Shown in pieces: positions 12,473 to 23,814 of a stretch of DNA of 64,000 nucleotides; the stretch's first letter is position 1, and every line of letters starts with the position of its first letter. The notes beneath the pieces were generated by a model. The model made no database searches. It was not told where the DNA came from and saw nothing but the letters and a program-made list of their open reading frames with translations. Source of the stretch: Doryteuthis pealeii. Its lineage: Eukaryota; Mollusca; Cephalopoda; Myopsida; Loliginidae. The stretch is from assembly GCA_023376005.1 (NCBI GenBank), contig CM042150.1, positions 74,308,131 through 74,372,130 on the forward strand, given 5' to 3'. The translations under genes and the position numbers were made by a program.

Positions 12473-13916
12473 TGGATGTATTTCAACCTAAGCTTAATAA
12501 ATAACTACAACTAATGATTATTTGGTTCCTTCAAAATTGTCTTCTTCACTGCATATACATTGTTCCCATTGTTTGTTTATTCTATTTCTGAAAGTTGTTT
12601 TAAGGCATTATGCACAATGTCATTTGAAACTGACAATTCACAGGATGAATTTCACCTATGGGAACAAAAATGTCCATCTCATGACTGGTTGTGATATTGT
12701 TCTGCTTTTTTTCATCTGTAAGTAAATGCAGCACAAAAAAGTTAGGATATGATTTTCACTGATCATAAATACATTTTCTCATATAAACTGTTATACATTG
12801 ATGGGCAATGCCCTCTTAATTTTGAAAAATATTTGGTAAATTGTTTTCCTTATTTGAAATGTTGGTATCACCCAACTGAAATAATTGATGATTTATAATT
12901 AATAAATCAAGAAAAAAGATCCATTTGTGTTTTATCATCTTTTTTGCATTTATTCTAATGTTTATAATTCAATTTTCTAGCGTTTTTGTTGATAAATCTT
13001 CCTTCTTATGTAAGCAATATTTCAATATATGATAGTCTTAAATATTTTAAAGCGAAAATAACCAAAGAATTGACTTACCAAAAATGCAGTGAAGATCAAC
13101 ATGTAAATTTAAAAGCATTTGTTATCTTATTATTTCTCACATTTTACCAATATGCTTTGAAATTTTTTCTAAAGAATTACCATTTTATAGAGTAATACCG
13201 TTTCTTTTTGTTATTTTAATTTTAAAGAAATAAGAAAAAATAGAAATTTCCATCTACATTAGAAATTTTCAACTTTTTTAGTCTATGTTAAATGTATTCC
13301 TTTTCTTTCAAATACATGTTTAAAAAAATATATATATAAAAAACAAAAAAGAAACAAAAGACATATCTTCTGCAATTTCTCAAAAGGAAAATATGCTTAA
13401 TCTTATATAAAAAATGACTTCATCAATTACCAGCATTTCCTGTTCAAGTTTATTTAATAATTCTTTCTCAAATAAAATATATTCTATGTTAAGTTTAGGT
13501 CATGGAATCTGACAGCAATTAAACTTTAAAAAAAACTGTATTGTCATTTTTCAAAATAGAAACAAAATATCCATTGGCAAAGTAGAACATACCTTCAGGG
13601 AAGACATGATAGAATATATCAATAAGATTTGCATTAGTCTGTAAACTTTTGGTGTGTGGTTAGAAAAAATATTATTAGTTGTCAAAGTTGATGTTTTCTT
13701 CACAATTTTTAACAAAGATTGATTATAACATGAGCAAAGAATGTTTGACTTGAAAATTACTTCGCAGTGAATACTAGCATACCCACTAAAAATCAAAGGA
13801 TTATTTATATATTGATCAGCTCTTCTGCCTCAGATCCGAGTGTAGCATCTGTACTCATGGAAATCACACAGTTATTATAAAGGCTATACAATATAAAATA
13901 TAGATATCTTAAGTAG
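12473..13916. other. AT-rich spacer, nothing recognised
   Basis: Short open frames only (67 aa at 12522-12725, 69 aa at 12986-13195, 81 aa on the minus strand at 13551-13796). None shows a domain, and their composition matches the surrounding AT-rich DNA. Confidence 0.55.
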
Positions 13917-13950
13917 TTGGTTGATTGGTTGGTTGGTTGGTTGGTTGGTT
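13917..13950. repeat. (GGTT)n microsatellite
   Basis: About eight tetranucleotide units, complementary in motif to the (AACC)n at 4542-4565. Confidence 0.95.
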
Positions 13951-14314
13951 TTACAGAATGTCAACCTTTTTTTGGTTATTCAATGTGTTGTATCGTCGAG
14001 GTGAAATGATACATGAAAGAAATTGAGTGCTTATTCAGCACCAGTATCTGGTGCTAACGGATACATACAAAAGCATAGAACAATAAATTACAAAACAATT
14101 AACAAGACAAACTTACAATAGAGGAGGGTCAAATGCAGTATAGCCAAATGCAGTAAGATAAGTCCAAATATTAATCAGCTTATTAATCCACTGTTGAAGT
14201 CCTTAATCATGGCTATTTAAGGCTATGAGCCAGTCCATCTGGTAGAGTGCTGAAGAGGTGCTAGCTACTCTACAACACAATGCCAATGTCCATCTTTTTT
14301 CAAACATTTTAAAC

Positions 14315-14455
14315 AGGTAAGTAATTCATTATCTCAAACAGATTTATTTGACCCTAACAGGTATTATTGTTCTGGGTTAGAGTGATACCATAATCCTCTG
14401 AGTTTCAGAACTGGTGCCTTACCACTAGTTGCAGTTATGTGTCTGACCTATAACT
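14315..14455 (+). repeat. Interspersed repeat family X, partial
   Basis: Shares CTCAAACAGATTTATTTGA, GGTATTATTGTTCTGG, TTTCAGAACTGGTGCCT, ACCACTAGTTGCAGTT and the closing TGTGTCTGACC with the copies at 16.1 and 23.9 kb. Only the central and right parts are present. Confidence 0.55.
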
Positions 14456-15268
14456 CTGCTCTTTTGTGGAGAGGGTTACCCATCTGTAGGGGGGGGGTAC
14501 AGTGAGTGCATTCTAGACCCACATAGAGGATTATAATGCAGTTGTATAGATAGATTATATCAATTTTTTAATTTCAATTTCTTTTATATATATATATATA
14601 ATCAATATTTATAATTATAGGTACTATCTTCTGATTCTGGACAGAATTTCTTGTGAGGAACTCTTTAATTCTACACATAGTGCAAAGATACTACACTTTT
14701 GTCCTAGAAGATGTTATAGAGAGATGAATAAAGAATCAACCAGAAAAGGTTGCACTGTTCTTTTATAGGTAGTTAATCTAAACTTTTGACTTCTAAAAGA
14801 ATGGTAAATTCTTCCACATGTGACATATTCTACTGACTTGACAAGAGATATTTAAAGTAAATCAAACAAAACTGTTCATTTTTGGAATTCTCAAAAAAAA
14901 AAAAGAATTACATCTTTCTGAGAGATAAATGTAGAAAAGTAAATAGAAACAGAATCATTTATGTCTGGTTTCTTGCAGTTCAAATAAAATTCAAAATGGA
15001 CAGAAAGTTATATCTTATTGTATTGATATCAAAAATAGATTTGCAAAGTTCTTTCCTGATTTTCTTTTTTTGTCAGTTTAGGGTTTTGCCGTCTCACCCA
15101 TGAGACAGATCTTTATTTAAAGTCAAAATCGAAAGCAAATATCAACTTATTGTTTTATTCAAAACTATATATGTGAGTATACTGGCAAATATATATGCAA
15201 TATCAAATACACAAGTGATTGTCATTTCAATACAACTGATTTTGTAAGTACTCTTCATTGATTCTTTA

Positions 15269-15270
<2 letters not shown>

Positions 15271-15304
<34 letters not shown>
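15271..15304. repeat. (TA)n microsatellite
   Basis: A TA tract directly abuts the head of the SINE-A copy that starts at 15304. Confidence 0.96.
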
Positions 15305-15306
<2 letters not shown>

Positions 15307-15478
15307 TCAGGTTTAGCTCAGTCGGTAGAGTTGTCCCTCACAAACTCAGCGTATGAGTAGCACAGGGATCTGTGCGGTAAAGTGAGGAGCTGATGATAGG
15401 TGTGGCGTTCCACCTCAGATACTAAAAAACAATCTCCTTGGTCTAGCGACTTTAGGCCACCACGACAACTTTACTTCA
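15304..15478 (+). mobile_element. SINE-A copy with internal deletions
   Basis: A box TAGCTCAGTCGG is intact, but the B-box region is deleted: the sequence jumps from GTAGAGTTGTCCC to CACAAACTCAGCG. A second deletion removes the CACTAG..GATACC block. The remaining body is close to other copies. Confidence 0.85.
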
Positions 15479-15688
15479 CTTACTTCATAGTAGGTATAGA
15501 TAGATAATCTACTTAAGTTTCACCAAAAAGGATCATCAGGGTTAATTGTAATGAATTAATCAAAAAATTAATTAATTAAGGGCAAGTATTGAGCACTTTA
15601 TATTCTTTATAACCCTGATTTATTGTATCGACCGTCAATGTTGTGATTAACTTGATATTCTATTCCCAGGTAAGTCATCTTCTTTATT

Positions 15689-15708
15689 ATATATATATAT
15701 ATATATAG
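15689..15708. repeat. (TA)n microsatellite
   Basis: A short TA tract abutting the 3' side of the minus-strand SINE-A at 15725-15963. Confidence 0.95.
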
Positions 15709-15724
15709 GTGTAGAGAGGCAAAC

Positions 15725-15963
15725 CAAGTAAAGTTGATGGAGTGGCCTATTGTCGGTATCAGCTAGAGGGAGTCTATCCCCTTTTCACTTGTGATAGATC
15801 AGGGAGATTGTTTTTGCATCTGAGGTAGAGCACCACACCTACCATCAGCTCCCACAGATCCAAGCTGTGCTACTCATATACTGAGTTGGCAAGGGCTGGT
15901 ATTGAACACAGAACCTTGTGGTTCTGAGCAGGATGCTCTACCGATTGAGCTAAACCGGCCTTT
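15725..15963 (-). mobile_element. SINE-A (tRNA-Lys-like), full length
   Basis: On the minus strand it starts with GGCCGGTTTAGCTCAATCGG (A box at 15941-15952 in plus coordinates). A B box GTTCAATACC lies at 15899-15908, and the body ends with ATCAACTTTAC. It is the best-preserved tRNA-like head of the SINE-A copies and lies in opposite orientation to the copy 250 bases to its left. Confidence 0.9.
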
Positions 15964-15989
15964 ATATGATTAAATAACTAAGAATAATC

Positions 15990-16260
15990 CTTTGTCAACA
16001 ATTATAGCTTCAAGTAACTATTCTTAATATAAATAATTTGCACACAGTTTTATGATTTCTATCTAGTACTAATAATTTTCAAACAGATCTATTTGATTAT
16101 AGATGGGGCCATAAAAAATACTACCCTTCTGAGTGGATCTTGGAGTAATAACAATCAAGGAATTACTCTGCATTTCCCAAAACTCCAGAACTAGAATCTC
16201 ACTAATGGATACTGTTTATTGTCATATCCAGGTGTGAAGGGGCAAAATCTCACCTGGCCT
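15990..16260 (+). repeat. Interspersed repeat family X, long copy
   Basis: Runs from CAATTATAGCTTCAAGTAAC through TTTGCACACAGTTTTATGA, CTAGTACTAATAATTTTC, AAACAGATCTATTTGAT, GGAGTAATAACAATCAAGG and CTCCAGAACTAGAATCTCAC to GTCATATCCAGG. Both halves of the unit are present, so this copy and the one at 23.8-24.1 kb define the family. Confidence 0.65.
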
Positions 16261-17001
16261 ATAATACCGGCTACATACACTTTCACCTTACTCCACCTGC
16301 TACACTATTTGTAGATGTCCCCTCCATGATAATCATCATTTCCTCTGTGATATTATTAACTACTATCTTCTGCCAAAACATTCAAGGCAAACAAATCTTT
16401 TTCTGTAGCATTGCTATTGAATAGAACTATTTTTGTTAATATCTTAAAGTATTTCACCAATGTTGTTTTTTTTTACCTCAAAGCATTTCCTAGGTATCTA
16501 ATAGCTAATACATTTTTCTGATGGGATAGAAAACGAAAAGTAAATCAGCATAGATAAAGAAATTGATATGTTTTAGCTACAACAACCCCAATCTGAATTT
16601 ACCAAAAGGTTTTCAAAATCATTTCCAGATAGCTACTCTAGGCATGTTTCATTAAATGTTGTTACTACCATATATTCTGTTGATGTCTAACATTACAGCA
16701 CAGATATCCTAAGGTGTTTAAACATTTTGCTTCTAAGATATCCAAGAATTTAATGTCCTCAGCTTATCACTTGCAGCCATTGGCACAATGCCATGCAGTC
16801 TCATCCCTATTTCTGTAATTCTGCTTCTGTGATGGAGTGTACTGTATATATAATATACTAAACTGTCATGCAAGCATCATTACTGTAATGTATAATGGAA
16901 CATAAAAAGTGAGACTAAAATTGATGTTCTATTGGTCATTGACTGGTGAATCTACAATAATCTGGTGAGAGAATGAATACAAATAACTTAGTCATACATT
17001 C

Positions 17002-17005
<4 letters not shown>

Positions 17006-17040
<35 letters not shown>
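17006..17040. repeat. (TA)n microsatellite
   Basis: A TA tract that abuts the left end of the giant inverted repeat starting at 17041. Confidence 0.96.
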
Positions 17041-17045
<5 letters not shown>

Positions 17046-17086
17046 TTAAACATTTTTAGAAAAAACAAACAAATGATGTTATAGTT

Positions 17087-17140
17087 TGCTGACAGAAATC
17101 TGTTTCGACCTTTTATTAAAGCGGTCTTCATCAAGAGCGA
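17087..17140 (-). ncRNA. Hammerhead-ribozyme-like motif (left arm)
   Basis: On the minus strand: CTTGATGA, a four-pair helix (GACC/GGTC) with a 12-base loop, then GAAA, then CAG-ATTT-CTG closing on a GTC cleavage triplet, followed by AGC that can pair with GCT upstream. This is the type I hammerhead layout, with one extra U in the first core box (CUUGAUGA instead of CUGAUGA). Activity is therefore doubtful. Confidence 0.6.
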
Positions 17141-17792
17141 AATATTTATGATGGAGAGACGGAATAAGTAAACCGTTACAAATAGGAGGGGTACAAACAA
17201 ATTCATGTTCATTTACTTTTCATATTTCATATTTTCAATTGAAAAAACAAAATATTGGATTTCTACATCTCCGGAGGCTAATATAATCTACAACACCACG
17301 GATTTGTCAACATTACAAATCCTTTGAAATTTTCCACCTTTCTTCAATTGTGCTGTGGACTTTTAACTTGCTTTTTTGTGGCTGGAATCATGAACATTTT
17401 TGATACTTTTATACATTTTTTATATATTTTTACAACAAACTCTTTTGAGTTTTCTTGTGGATTATAATGCTTCTGATTTTTAAAACGAAAATTTATTTTA
17501 TTTTTAAAAATCAGAAGCATTATAATCCACAAGAAAACTCAAAGGAGTTTGTTGTAAAAATATCAAAAATGTTCATGATTCCAGCACAATTGAAGAAAGG
17601 TGGAAATCTCAAAGGATTTGTAATGTTGACAAATCCGTGATGTTGTAGATCATATTAACCTCCAGAGATGTAGAAATCCAGCTATTTTGTTTTTTCAATT
17701 GACAATATGAAAAGTAAATGAACATGAACGTTCGTTTGTACCCCTCCTATTTGTAACGGTTTACTTATTCCGTCTCTTCATCATAAATATTT

Positions 17793-17846
17793 TGCTCTTG
17801 ATGAAGACCGCTTTAATAAAAGGTCAAAACAGATTTCTGTCAGCAA
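17793..17846 (+). ncRNA. Hammerhead-ribozyme-like motif (right arm)
   Basis: The inverted twin of the motif at 17087-17140. It has the same CTTGATGA box, GACC/GGTC helix and CAG/CTG helix with GTC, but the GAAA box reads CAAAA, which removes a core guanine. Probably inactive. Confidence 0.5.
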
Positions 17847-17920
17847 ACTATAACATCATTTGTTTGTTTTTTCTAAAAATGTTTAATTCATACTGTCGGA
17901 TTCACTTCCATTTACTTTTC

Positions 17921-17990
17921 ATATATATATATATATATATACACACACATGCACACATTATATATATATGTGTGTGTTAGAATAAACCTC
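17921..17990. repeat. Mixed (TA)n, (CA)n and TATG-type microsatellite
   Basis: Alternating TA, CA and TG repeats immediately right of the giant inverted repeat. Confidence 0.93.
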
Positions 17991-18390
17991 TATAAATGCA
18001 GACTTAGATATCTAAATTATAAGTTACTTCTGGTTGACCAACATTTCCATCTTGCAGAACAGGACTTTAACAAAGACAATAAATACACAATAATAAAGAA
18101 AACTAAAAAAAAGAAAAGTTATCTAAATTATAAGATGAATAGTAGAAACCCATCTTAACATCCTTACCTCCAAACTGATTTTTCTACAAAATAACATTTT
18201 TGAAAAATAACTTTCATTATTTAACTATTGTGTCATTTTCATCACACAATGTTACTTTTAGAATTTATAAGCCTGTCAGTCTCAAAATATATAAATAAAT
18301 ATAAATATTCCTTATGATGACCTAAGGTCAAAATCAATCAAGATTAACAAATTAATAAAAATTCCTTTATCAATGTTATTTTTTTCATTG

Positions 18391-18392
<2 letters not shown>

Positions 18393-18472
<80 letters not shown>
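18393..18472. repeat. compound (TC)n-(TA)n microsatellite
   Basis: About 48 bases of TC followed by about 32 bases of TA, the same design on the opposite strand as the tract at 886-945. The ER-rich open frame on the minus strand here is this microsatellite, not a gene. Confidence 0.97.
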
Positions 18473-18475
<3 letters not shown>

Positions 18476-18549
18476 TATCACAAATATCATTCAGTATCAT
18501 AAGTACATCCCTGACAATCTTTGATAATAGTTAATTTTATTCTAAATCA

Positions 18550-19105
18550 AAGATTTCAGGTTTTTATTATTTCTAGTGGGACATTATCCAATCAAAATAT
18601 ATATTATTAGGCATTATTTATTATCAAACTCTCCACCATTGAAACTATGTAAAATAAAATATCAAGACCTCTGTGACTAAAAATTACAATTGTATAAATA
18701 TATATACATATTTACCAACCCCTCCGCATAAGCGGGATATGATACAAGGTCAATTTCTTAAGTGGAGTTTAATAGGTTTGAATTCAGTATTTTCCTTCTA
18801 GACTGGTGACCTAATCAAGGTTAAAGAGCCCAGTCTGACTTACTATTTACCTATAACTGAAAGGACAATAGTTGGATTCATACCTTTCCCAAAAGTATTA
18901 GTGCTATGTCAAATGCAAACAGCCTTGTTCAGGATTTTAACTCTTCTCACAGTGTCCATTTCCAATGATGATAACCATTACACAACAAGTGCCTCCACCA
19001 TATGTATAAATATATATATAAGAGATGTACTTATTTTTCTATTGCTATAAATCATATTTTTGGTTTCCGAATTCCAATGCTGTAGAGTTTGGTAATAAAT
19101 ATTCA
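18550..19105. repeat. Repeat family Y copy enclosing a SINE-B
   Basis: The left part (CAGGTTTTTATTATTTCTAG, GGGACATTAT, CATTGAAACTATG) and the right part (TTTGGTAATAAATATT) flank the SINE-B at 18706-18998. The same left and right parts flank a SINE-B in the same orientation at 57.26-57.97 kb. The unit is old and AT-rich, with no coding capacity seen. Confidence 0.55.
18706..18998 (-). mobile_element. SINE-B, near full length
   Basis: Minus-strand copy. The head is at about 18960-18998 (the complement of ATAACCATTACACAACAAGTG carries the A-box region). The B-box area at about 18925 is partly mutated, and the 3' end lies at ACCCCTCCGCATAAGCGGG. It sits inside repeat family Y. Confidence 0.87.
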
Positions 19106-19689
19106 TTTTGATTCCAAGTGGGAAGTGAATAAGGTATGGATGTAGGGATTTATAAGGAATGAAAAAGACAATAGTTGTTTCACTTTCTTCCAGACTTCTG
19201 ATCAAACAATACAGATGCTATTTATAGAAAATACCCCCAGAAAAACAAAACAAGAACAAGGCAGGAAATTTACTGCTTTTATTAACAATATGTTCTTTTT
19301 AGTCGTACAATACATCTTATGGATGCGTACAGGGTGGTCGCCAATTACGGGTTCTTATGTATCATATCGGCTCCGATAGCAACCCACACTTGAATATAGC
19401 ATCTTTAAGTTGCCACCCTGTAAGCTATGTGCTGCTAGCATTGACATTTTGCTATGAATAAACTACACACAAGAACTCAACCTCTTAAATCGGGAAACCA
19501 CAGTCAGTGTGAGCCAATGAAAAAGTCCACTAATATATAATGGAATAATCTGTTCATCTCGGTTTCAGTCTAATTTAACTTCCATGGATTCTGCTTGCAG
19601 CAAGCTTGCACCCTTTTATGAACTTAATTGATTTTATTTATTCTAACTTACCACCTTCTTTACTCTTACTTACATGATCGCTAACCATT
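19106..19689. other. Unassigned, less AT-rich segment
   Basis: From about 19310 the base composition becomes more balanced and contains more CpG (GTGGTCGCCAATTACGGG, ATCGGCTCCGATAGC). No open frame of note. It may be part of the LTR-like unit that follows. Confidence 0.4.
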
Positions 19690-20290
19690 ACGTAGTAAAC
19701 CAGTTCTATTTCTCCTTAAAAAAAAAAACTTCACTTTCTAACTAATTTAACTATTTATACCACTGTTGCATATCGTACGGGTGGAAGTAGGATTTTCCGT
19801 TTAAACCGAAACAAAGAAAAGATGACAAAAATAACAAAGGACTTTTTCCGGTTAACGCAAGCAAAGAAAAAAAGTAGAGCAATGAAATCGGAAGTAGATT
19901 TTTCCACTGATAAGTATAACAAAAGAAAATGCGTGGGCGGTTTATATACATAAAAAGAAAGTCGATAGCAGGGACAGCAGTTAGACAGAAGACTTGGAAC
20001 AGAGAACAAGTGAGCTGACAGCTGCCTATGGTCCGTCACGGCTGACAGGCTGTGAGACCCACGTAGCCACCTTTCGCCTCACCAACCCATTTCAGCAGTC
20101 ATTGTCAATGCTTGCCACCCACACACAGCCAAGGAAGAAGAAATAAAGTCAGCAGTTTCTACTATACATATGTGTTGTGATTTCATTAAGTCCAACTAAT
20201 AAATTTAAGCTAAGTAGACAATATATACCAGCGATATCAATTTGATACTACTATACAACACCACTATTAATGTTAATTACTACGTTAAAC
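19690..20290 (+). mobile_element. Possible solo LTR
   Basis: A TATA-like box (GTTTATATACATAAAAAG near 19938-19955) is followed about 190 bases later by AATAAA at about 20141, and the stretch between is GC-richer than its surroundings, as in U3-R-U5 of an LTR. Similar short motifs occur on both sides: TTACGTAGTAAACCAG near 19689 and TTACTACGTTAAACCAG near 20277. No TG..CA ends, primer site or pol is seen. The 94-aa minus-strand frame inside (19755-20039) shows no domain. It could equally be a host promoter or an unrelated repeat. Confidence 0.35.
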
Positions 20291-20401
20291 CAGTACATGC
20301 CTTGGGCCCTCAACACACTCTCTACCAATGGCCCTGCTCACTTCAAGAATATGTTCCCTCCTCCTGTTCAAGTATATATGCTTCAAAATCCTTATTATTT
20401 A

Positions 20402-20592
20402 TTATTTAACCAATGTTAAAGAACCCAGTATTCCCTACTACCTACCCATACTTTGCAAGAGAACAGATGGATTCATGCCTTTCCCTAGGACATTAGCACA
20501 AAATGAAATGCAACAGCCTTATTCAGGATTTGAACTTAACTTATTGTTTTCATTTCCTATGAAGATAAGCATTAAGCTAATCCCACCTTTGT
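20402..20592 (-). mobile_element. SINE-B, partial
   Basis: Internal and head parts of SINE-B on the minus strand (AACCAATGTTAAAGAACCCAG, CTACCTACCCATA, CCTTTCCCTAGGACATTAGC, CCTTATTCAGGATTTGAAC). The 124-aa plus-strand frame at 20328-20702 runs through it and is not a gene. Confidence 0.8.
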
Positions 20593-20599
20593 CAATACA

Positions 20600-23425
20600 T
20601 GCAGGACCATATTTAATGTGCTTATATTTTTATTCTTTTTCCTTAAACACACAATTACACAGAATGGAGAAAGAAAACCAGACAAAAATGGCTGACAAAT
20701 GATCTACTATGAATGCAAACCTGTTTGGAATATATTTAAATATATTCTTCTGTTCTTTCATTAATGTGTAATAAATAATGTCACTTAATTGTAAAAAAAT
20801 TCTTTAAGAGGTGAAAAAATACTTTTCTTATGTGATCTCAAGCCCATCAGTCATAAGACTGAGTTTAGATTCTTTGTGGGGAGTTGGGGGTATAAGTCAA
20901 TGAAAAAAAAAGAGTAAAAAGTAAATTTTCTTTTGTGTTGTAAGTGAATGATGCAGATAAAAATCTCTTGGAAAAAGAAAGAGAATTTATATATTTCAGG
21001 ACCATATTCAGTTTTAGATAGGAAATTATTTTTATTGTAGATCTGTTCAAAAAGTATCAAGACTGAATCTGTATTTATCCATTTAGAAATAAACAATGAA
21101 TGAAAAATTAAATTTCTTCAAAATAATTGTTTTGAAATTTAACATACTTATTCCAGCAAATTTTCCATTATTCAAAGCATTGAATCATTGCTGAAACTCT
21201 TCTTTTAATACTGCATGAAACTATAGTGTCCAATATCTTTTAATGTCCTCTGTTCTGCTTTCATTGAAGGCAACTCTTTCTACACACAAACATATCTTTT
21301 AATTGTGACTGTACCATGTACTAGGTCAAAGTTACTACATACATACATACATAACACTCTTCCAAAAACCATTCGTTCTCTTCCACCCCCACCCAAGTTT
21401 GACCAAGATTTTGACCTCTGACTCATACTTGGAACCGCCAATTTCTAACCCGGCCACGTCATTGGGATTTCCTCGCTTGTTTTTAATTCTAGTCCGTTTT
21501 TTCCAATCCATCGATTAACAAGGACGCATCATCATGGCTCTCTTGAAACACTCACATACTCTTAATCTTTTTCTCCCTAAGGTTAGTCTGAAAGACAGTG
21601 AACACTTATACATTTTTCTTGTTATTTCTTCTTAAATGTACATATTTGTATACAATGCATAAATTTATGTTATATTTATTGTCTCCTGTTTTGCTTTTTT
21701 ATTCTATTTCTTGGTTTTATGTTCTTTCATGATTGCTTGGTTGAACTACTACCCAACCCCTTCACATAAGTAAGAAGGCAGAATATCCTCCATGAAAGCG
21801 TATGGTAGCAAAAGAATAATGAATGAGAGAATTAGATTAATCTCATTTATTTAAAATAAACAAAAGTTAGAAAATGTAAAAATGATATTGTCTTTCTTTC
21901 ACTTGTGAATTGAGAGTAGGTGAGGGGGTGAAAATCTGTTCTTGGCTGGGTGACTTAGTCATGTGTAATTTGGGGATGTGGCATGGGTCAGTAGGTTCAG
22001 CAGTCCTTTGATCTTGTCCGAAAAAGTGAGGCTGTGTACCAGCCCTGGAATCAACTGCTTTCATGACTTTTAGTCTGCTATTTTTATAACTATGTTTAGG
22101 ATTGAGATTTGAGATTCACTTTGAAAAGCTTTGTGGGGAAAGTTTGTGATTGGTTGAAAAAAATGAAAAAATGGACTTTTTTAATTGTTTTTTCACCCGG
22201 AAGCTCGCATGGAGCTTTATGCGCAGAAACTTGTTTTGTTCATTTTGTTTGAATCTAATGTCAGGTCAACATGTTTGATGTTACATTTCTTAATATCTTA
22301 GATTCTGTTCCAAAATGTTTTAATTTATTTTGTTGGTGAGTGGGTGTATAGAGTTAATAAATTTGTAAAAAAGGAGAGATATTTATTTCTGTTATATAAC
22401 ATCCATGTCCTCAAATCTTACCCTTCAAATGAATTTCAGTTTAGGAAACCAGAAAAAAGTTGTACAGAGAAGGCTGTACTGGCACAATCCTCTGTTTTGC
22501 CAAACCCTGCAGATAAAACGTGTTGAGAATGGCCTTAAAATTTCTTCAAATTGGAACTTCAGTTGCTCAGCTGCTCCATTTAGGTTTTAAATTTTAAAAT
22601 AGAATAAATTTGAAACTATAATCACAATATTTTTGCATAATAAATATTTGATGAGGTACAAATGGCCTAGTGGTTATGAACCATAAATCCCAGAATGATT
22701 TGTGGAGAATAAATCACATGTAGAATATGTAATAAATAATCAAAAAATACCTGTATGAATATATTGTCACAGTATTCTTAGACTGAGAGTTTTATTTTAA
22801 GTTGATGTGAATTTGAATCTTACCTTTATTAATTTTTATTGTTGTTGTGGTTTGATTTCCTCAGTGAGGTGTGATAAATAAATAAATCAACTAAAACTTA
22901 AAATTCAAGAAAATTCTAGTCAAAATAATGGTTGGCAATGCTTCATCTGAAATTAGAAATAAATAAAAGATATTAAAAATAATATTGTATAAAAATAATA
23001 ACAAATATGGTGCCTGGAGAGATTGAGAATTGAGTAAAGGATGAGTTTGAATTTTTCCTTCTTCATCACAATTCGGTTCTATTTCCTTACTTAACAATTG
23101 TATAGAGACCATCTTCATGCATAAAAGAAAAAAGTTTTTAGAAAATATTCAAACAATTTGTTAGAAAGAATTTATCAATGGAAAAATAAAAACTTCTCTT
23201 TTATTAAAATCTTGAAAACTCACTTACTGTATCTCGGCATTAAATAACCAAGAAAGGTTGATATGCCATAAAACCATTAATGATAAAACAAAATATTTGC
23301 TCACAAAACCATATGATGATCACAAAGATCAATGACAACAATATATATATTCATACATATATTTAGATGTGAAAACAATTGTGGTAATTAATTATTTTAT
23401 CAGCTGGTTTTATGGAGTATAAAGA
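20600..23425. other. AT-rich spacer, no certain gene
   Basis: Contains only small open frames and one CpG-enriched stretch at about 21370-21590, considered in the findings as a weak candidate first exon. No SINE or LINE is recognised. Confidence 0.5.
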
Positions 23426-23635
23426 GATTAATGTAGCATAATGGTTATTGTTGGAAAAAAATAAACTTAACAATCCAAGTTCATTTCCTGGGTGAGGCTG
23501 TTTGAATTTCCTTGCACCAATTAGATTTAAAAAAAAAAAAAAAAAAAAAAGCATGAATCTATCTTTTTTTTTGTCCAGCTGTAGATGAACAGTAGGGTAT
23601 ATAACCAGTCTGGGTAAAGACAAAGTTCAAACCTC
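23426..23635 (+). mobile_element. SINE-B, partial, with A-run insertion
   Basis: The head TAGCATAATGGTTATTG and mutated B box AAGTTCATTTCC are followed by GTGAGGCTGTTTGAATTTCC. A run of about 22 adenines (23529-23550) interrupts the body, which resumes with GCATGAATCTATC and AACCAGTCTGGGTAAAG. Confidence 0.75.
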
Positions 23636-23639
23636 CTGA

Positions 23640-23790
23640 CAGTGTGGTGGGAGTAACTTACCATAGTAGAAAGGTAAAATCAGGAGCTGGAGTCCCTAAA
23701 GCATTCCGATGTTGTATTCAACCTCATTCTGTTAACAACTGCAATGATACTGATGCCAAATTATCAACCCTTGTGAGGTTATAAAATTAT
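23640..23790 (+). repeat. Unnamed repeat shared with the right end of the window
   Basis: Contains AGGAGCTGGAGTCCCTAAAG followed by GATGTTGTATTCAACCTCAT. The motif GGAGCTGGAGTCCCTAAGG recurs on the minus strand near 63.87-63.89 kb. Identity unknown; possibly a LINE untranslated region. Confidence 0.45.
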
Positions 23791-23814
23791 GTTTTTTTGC
23801 AAGCAATTTTATTG

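Larger units (their letters stand above)
17041..17891. repeat. Giant inverted repeat (about 0.4-kb arms)
   Basis: Left arm 17041-17484 and right arm 17503-17891 are near-perfect inverted copies around an 18-base centre. The left arm has small extra insertions near 17350-17430. Matching landmarks are ATGAATTAAAC/GTTTAATTCAT at the ends, AAACCGTTACAAATAGGAGG and its complement, and TTCTGATTTTTAAA at the centre. The two 60-aa frames on opposite strands that start MWIIMLLIF are this symmetry read twice, not genes. TA tracts flank both sides (17006-17040 and 17921-17940). Each arm carries a hammerhead-like motif, which suggests two head-to-head ends of a Penelope-like element or a fold-back copy of one. 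Confidence 0.9.

Noticed and set aside
19755..20039. 94-aa minus-strand frame
   Set aside because: No domain. It sits in the LTR-like segment, and an overlapping second frame is equally open.
20328..20702. 124-aa plus-strand open frame
   Set aside because: Runs through an inverted SINE-B copy.
22658..22700. Possible SINE head (GGCCTAGTGGTTATGAACC)
   Set aside because: Only one box-like word; no B box or body blocks follow.
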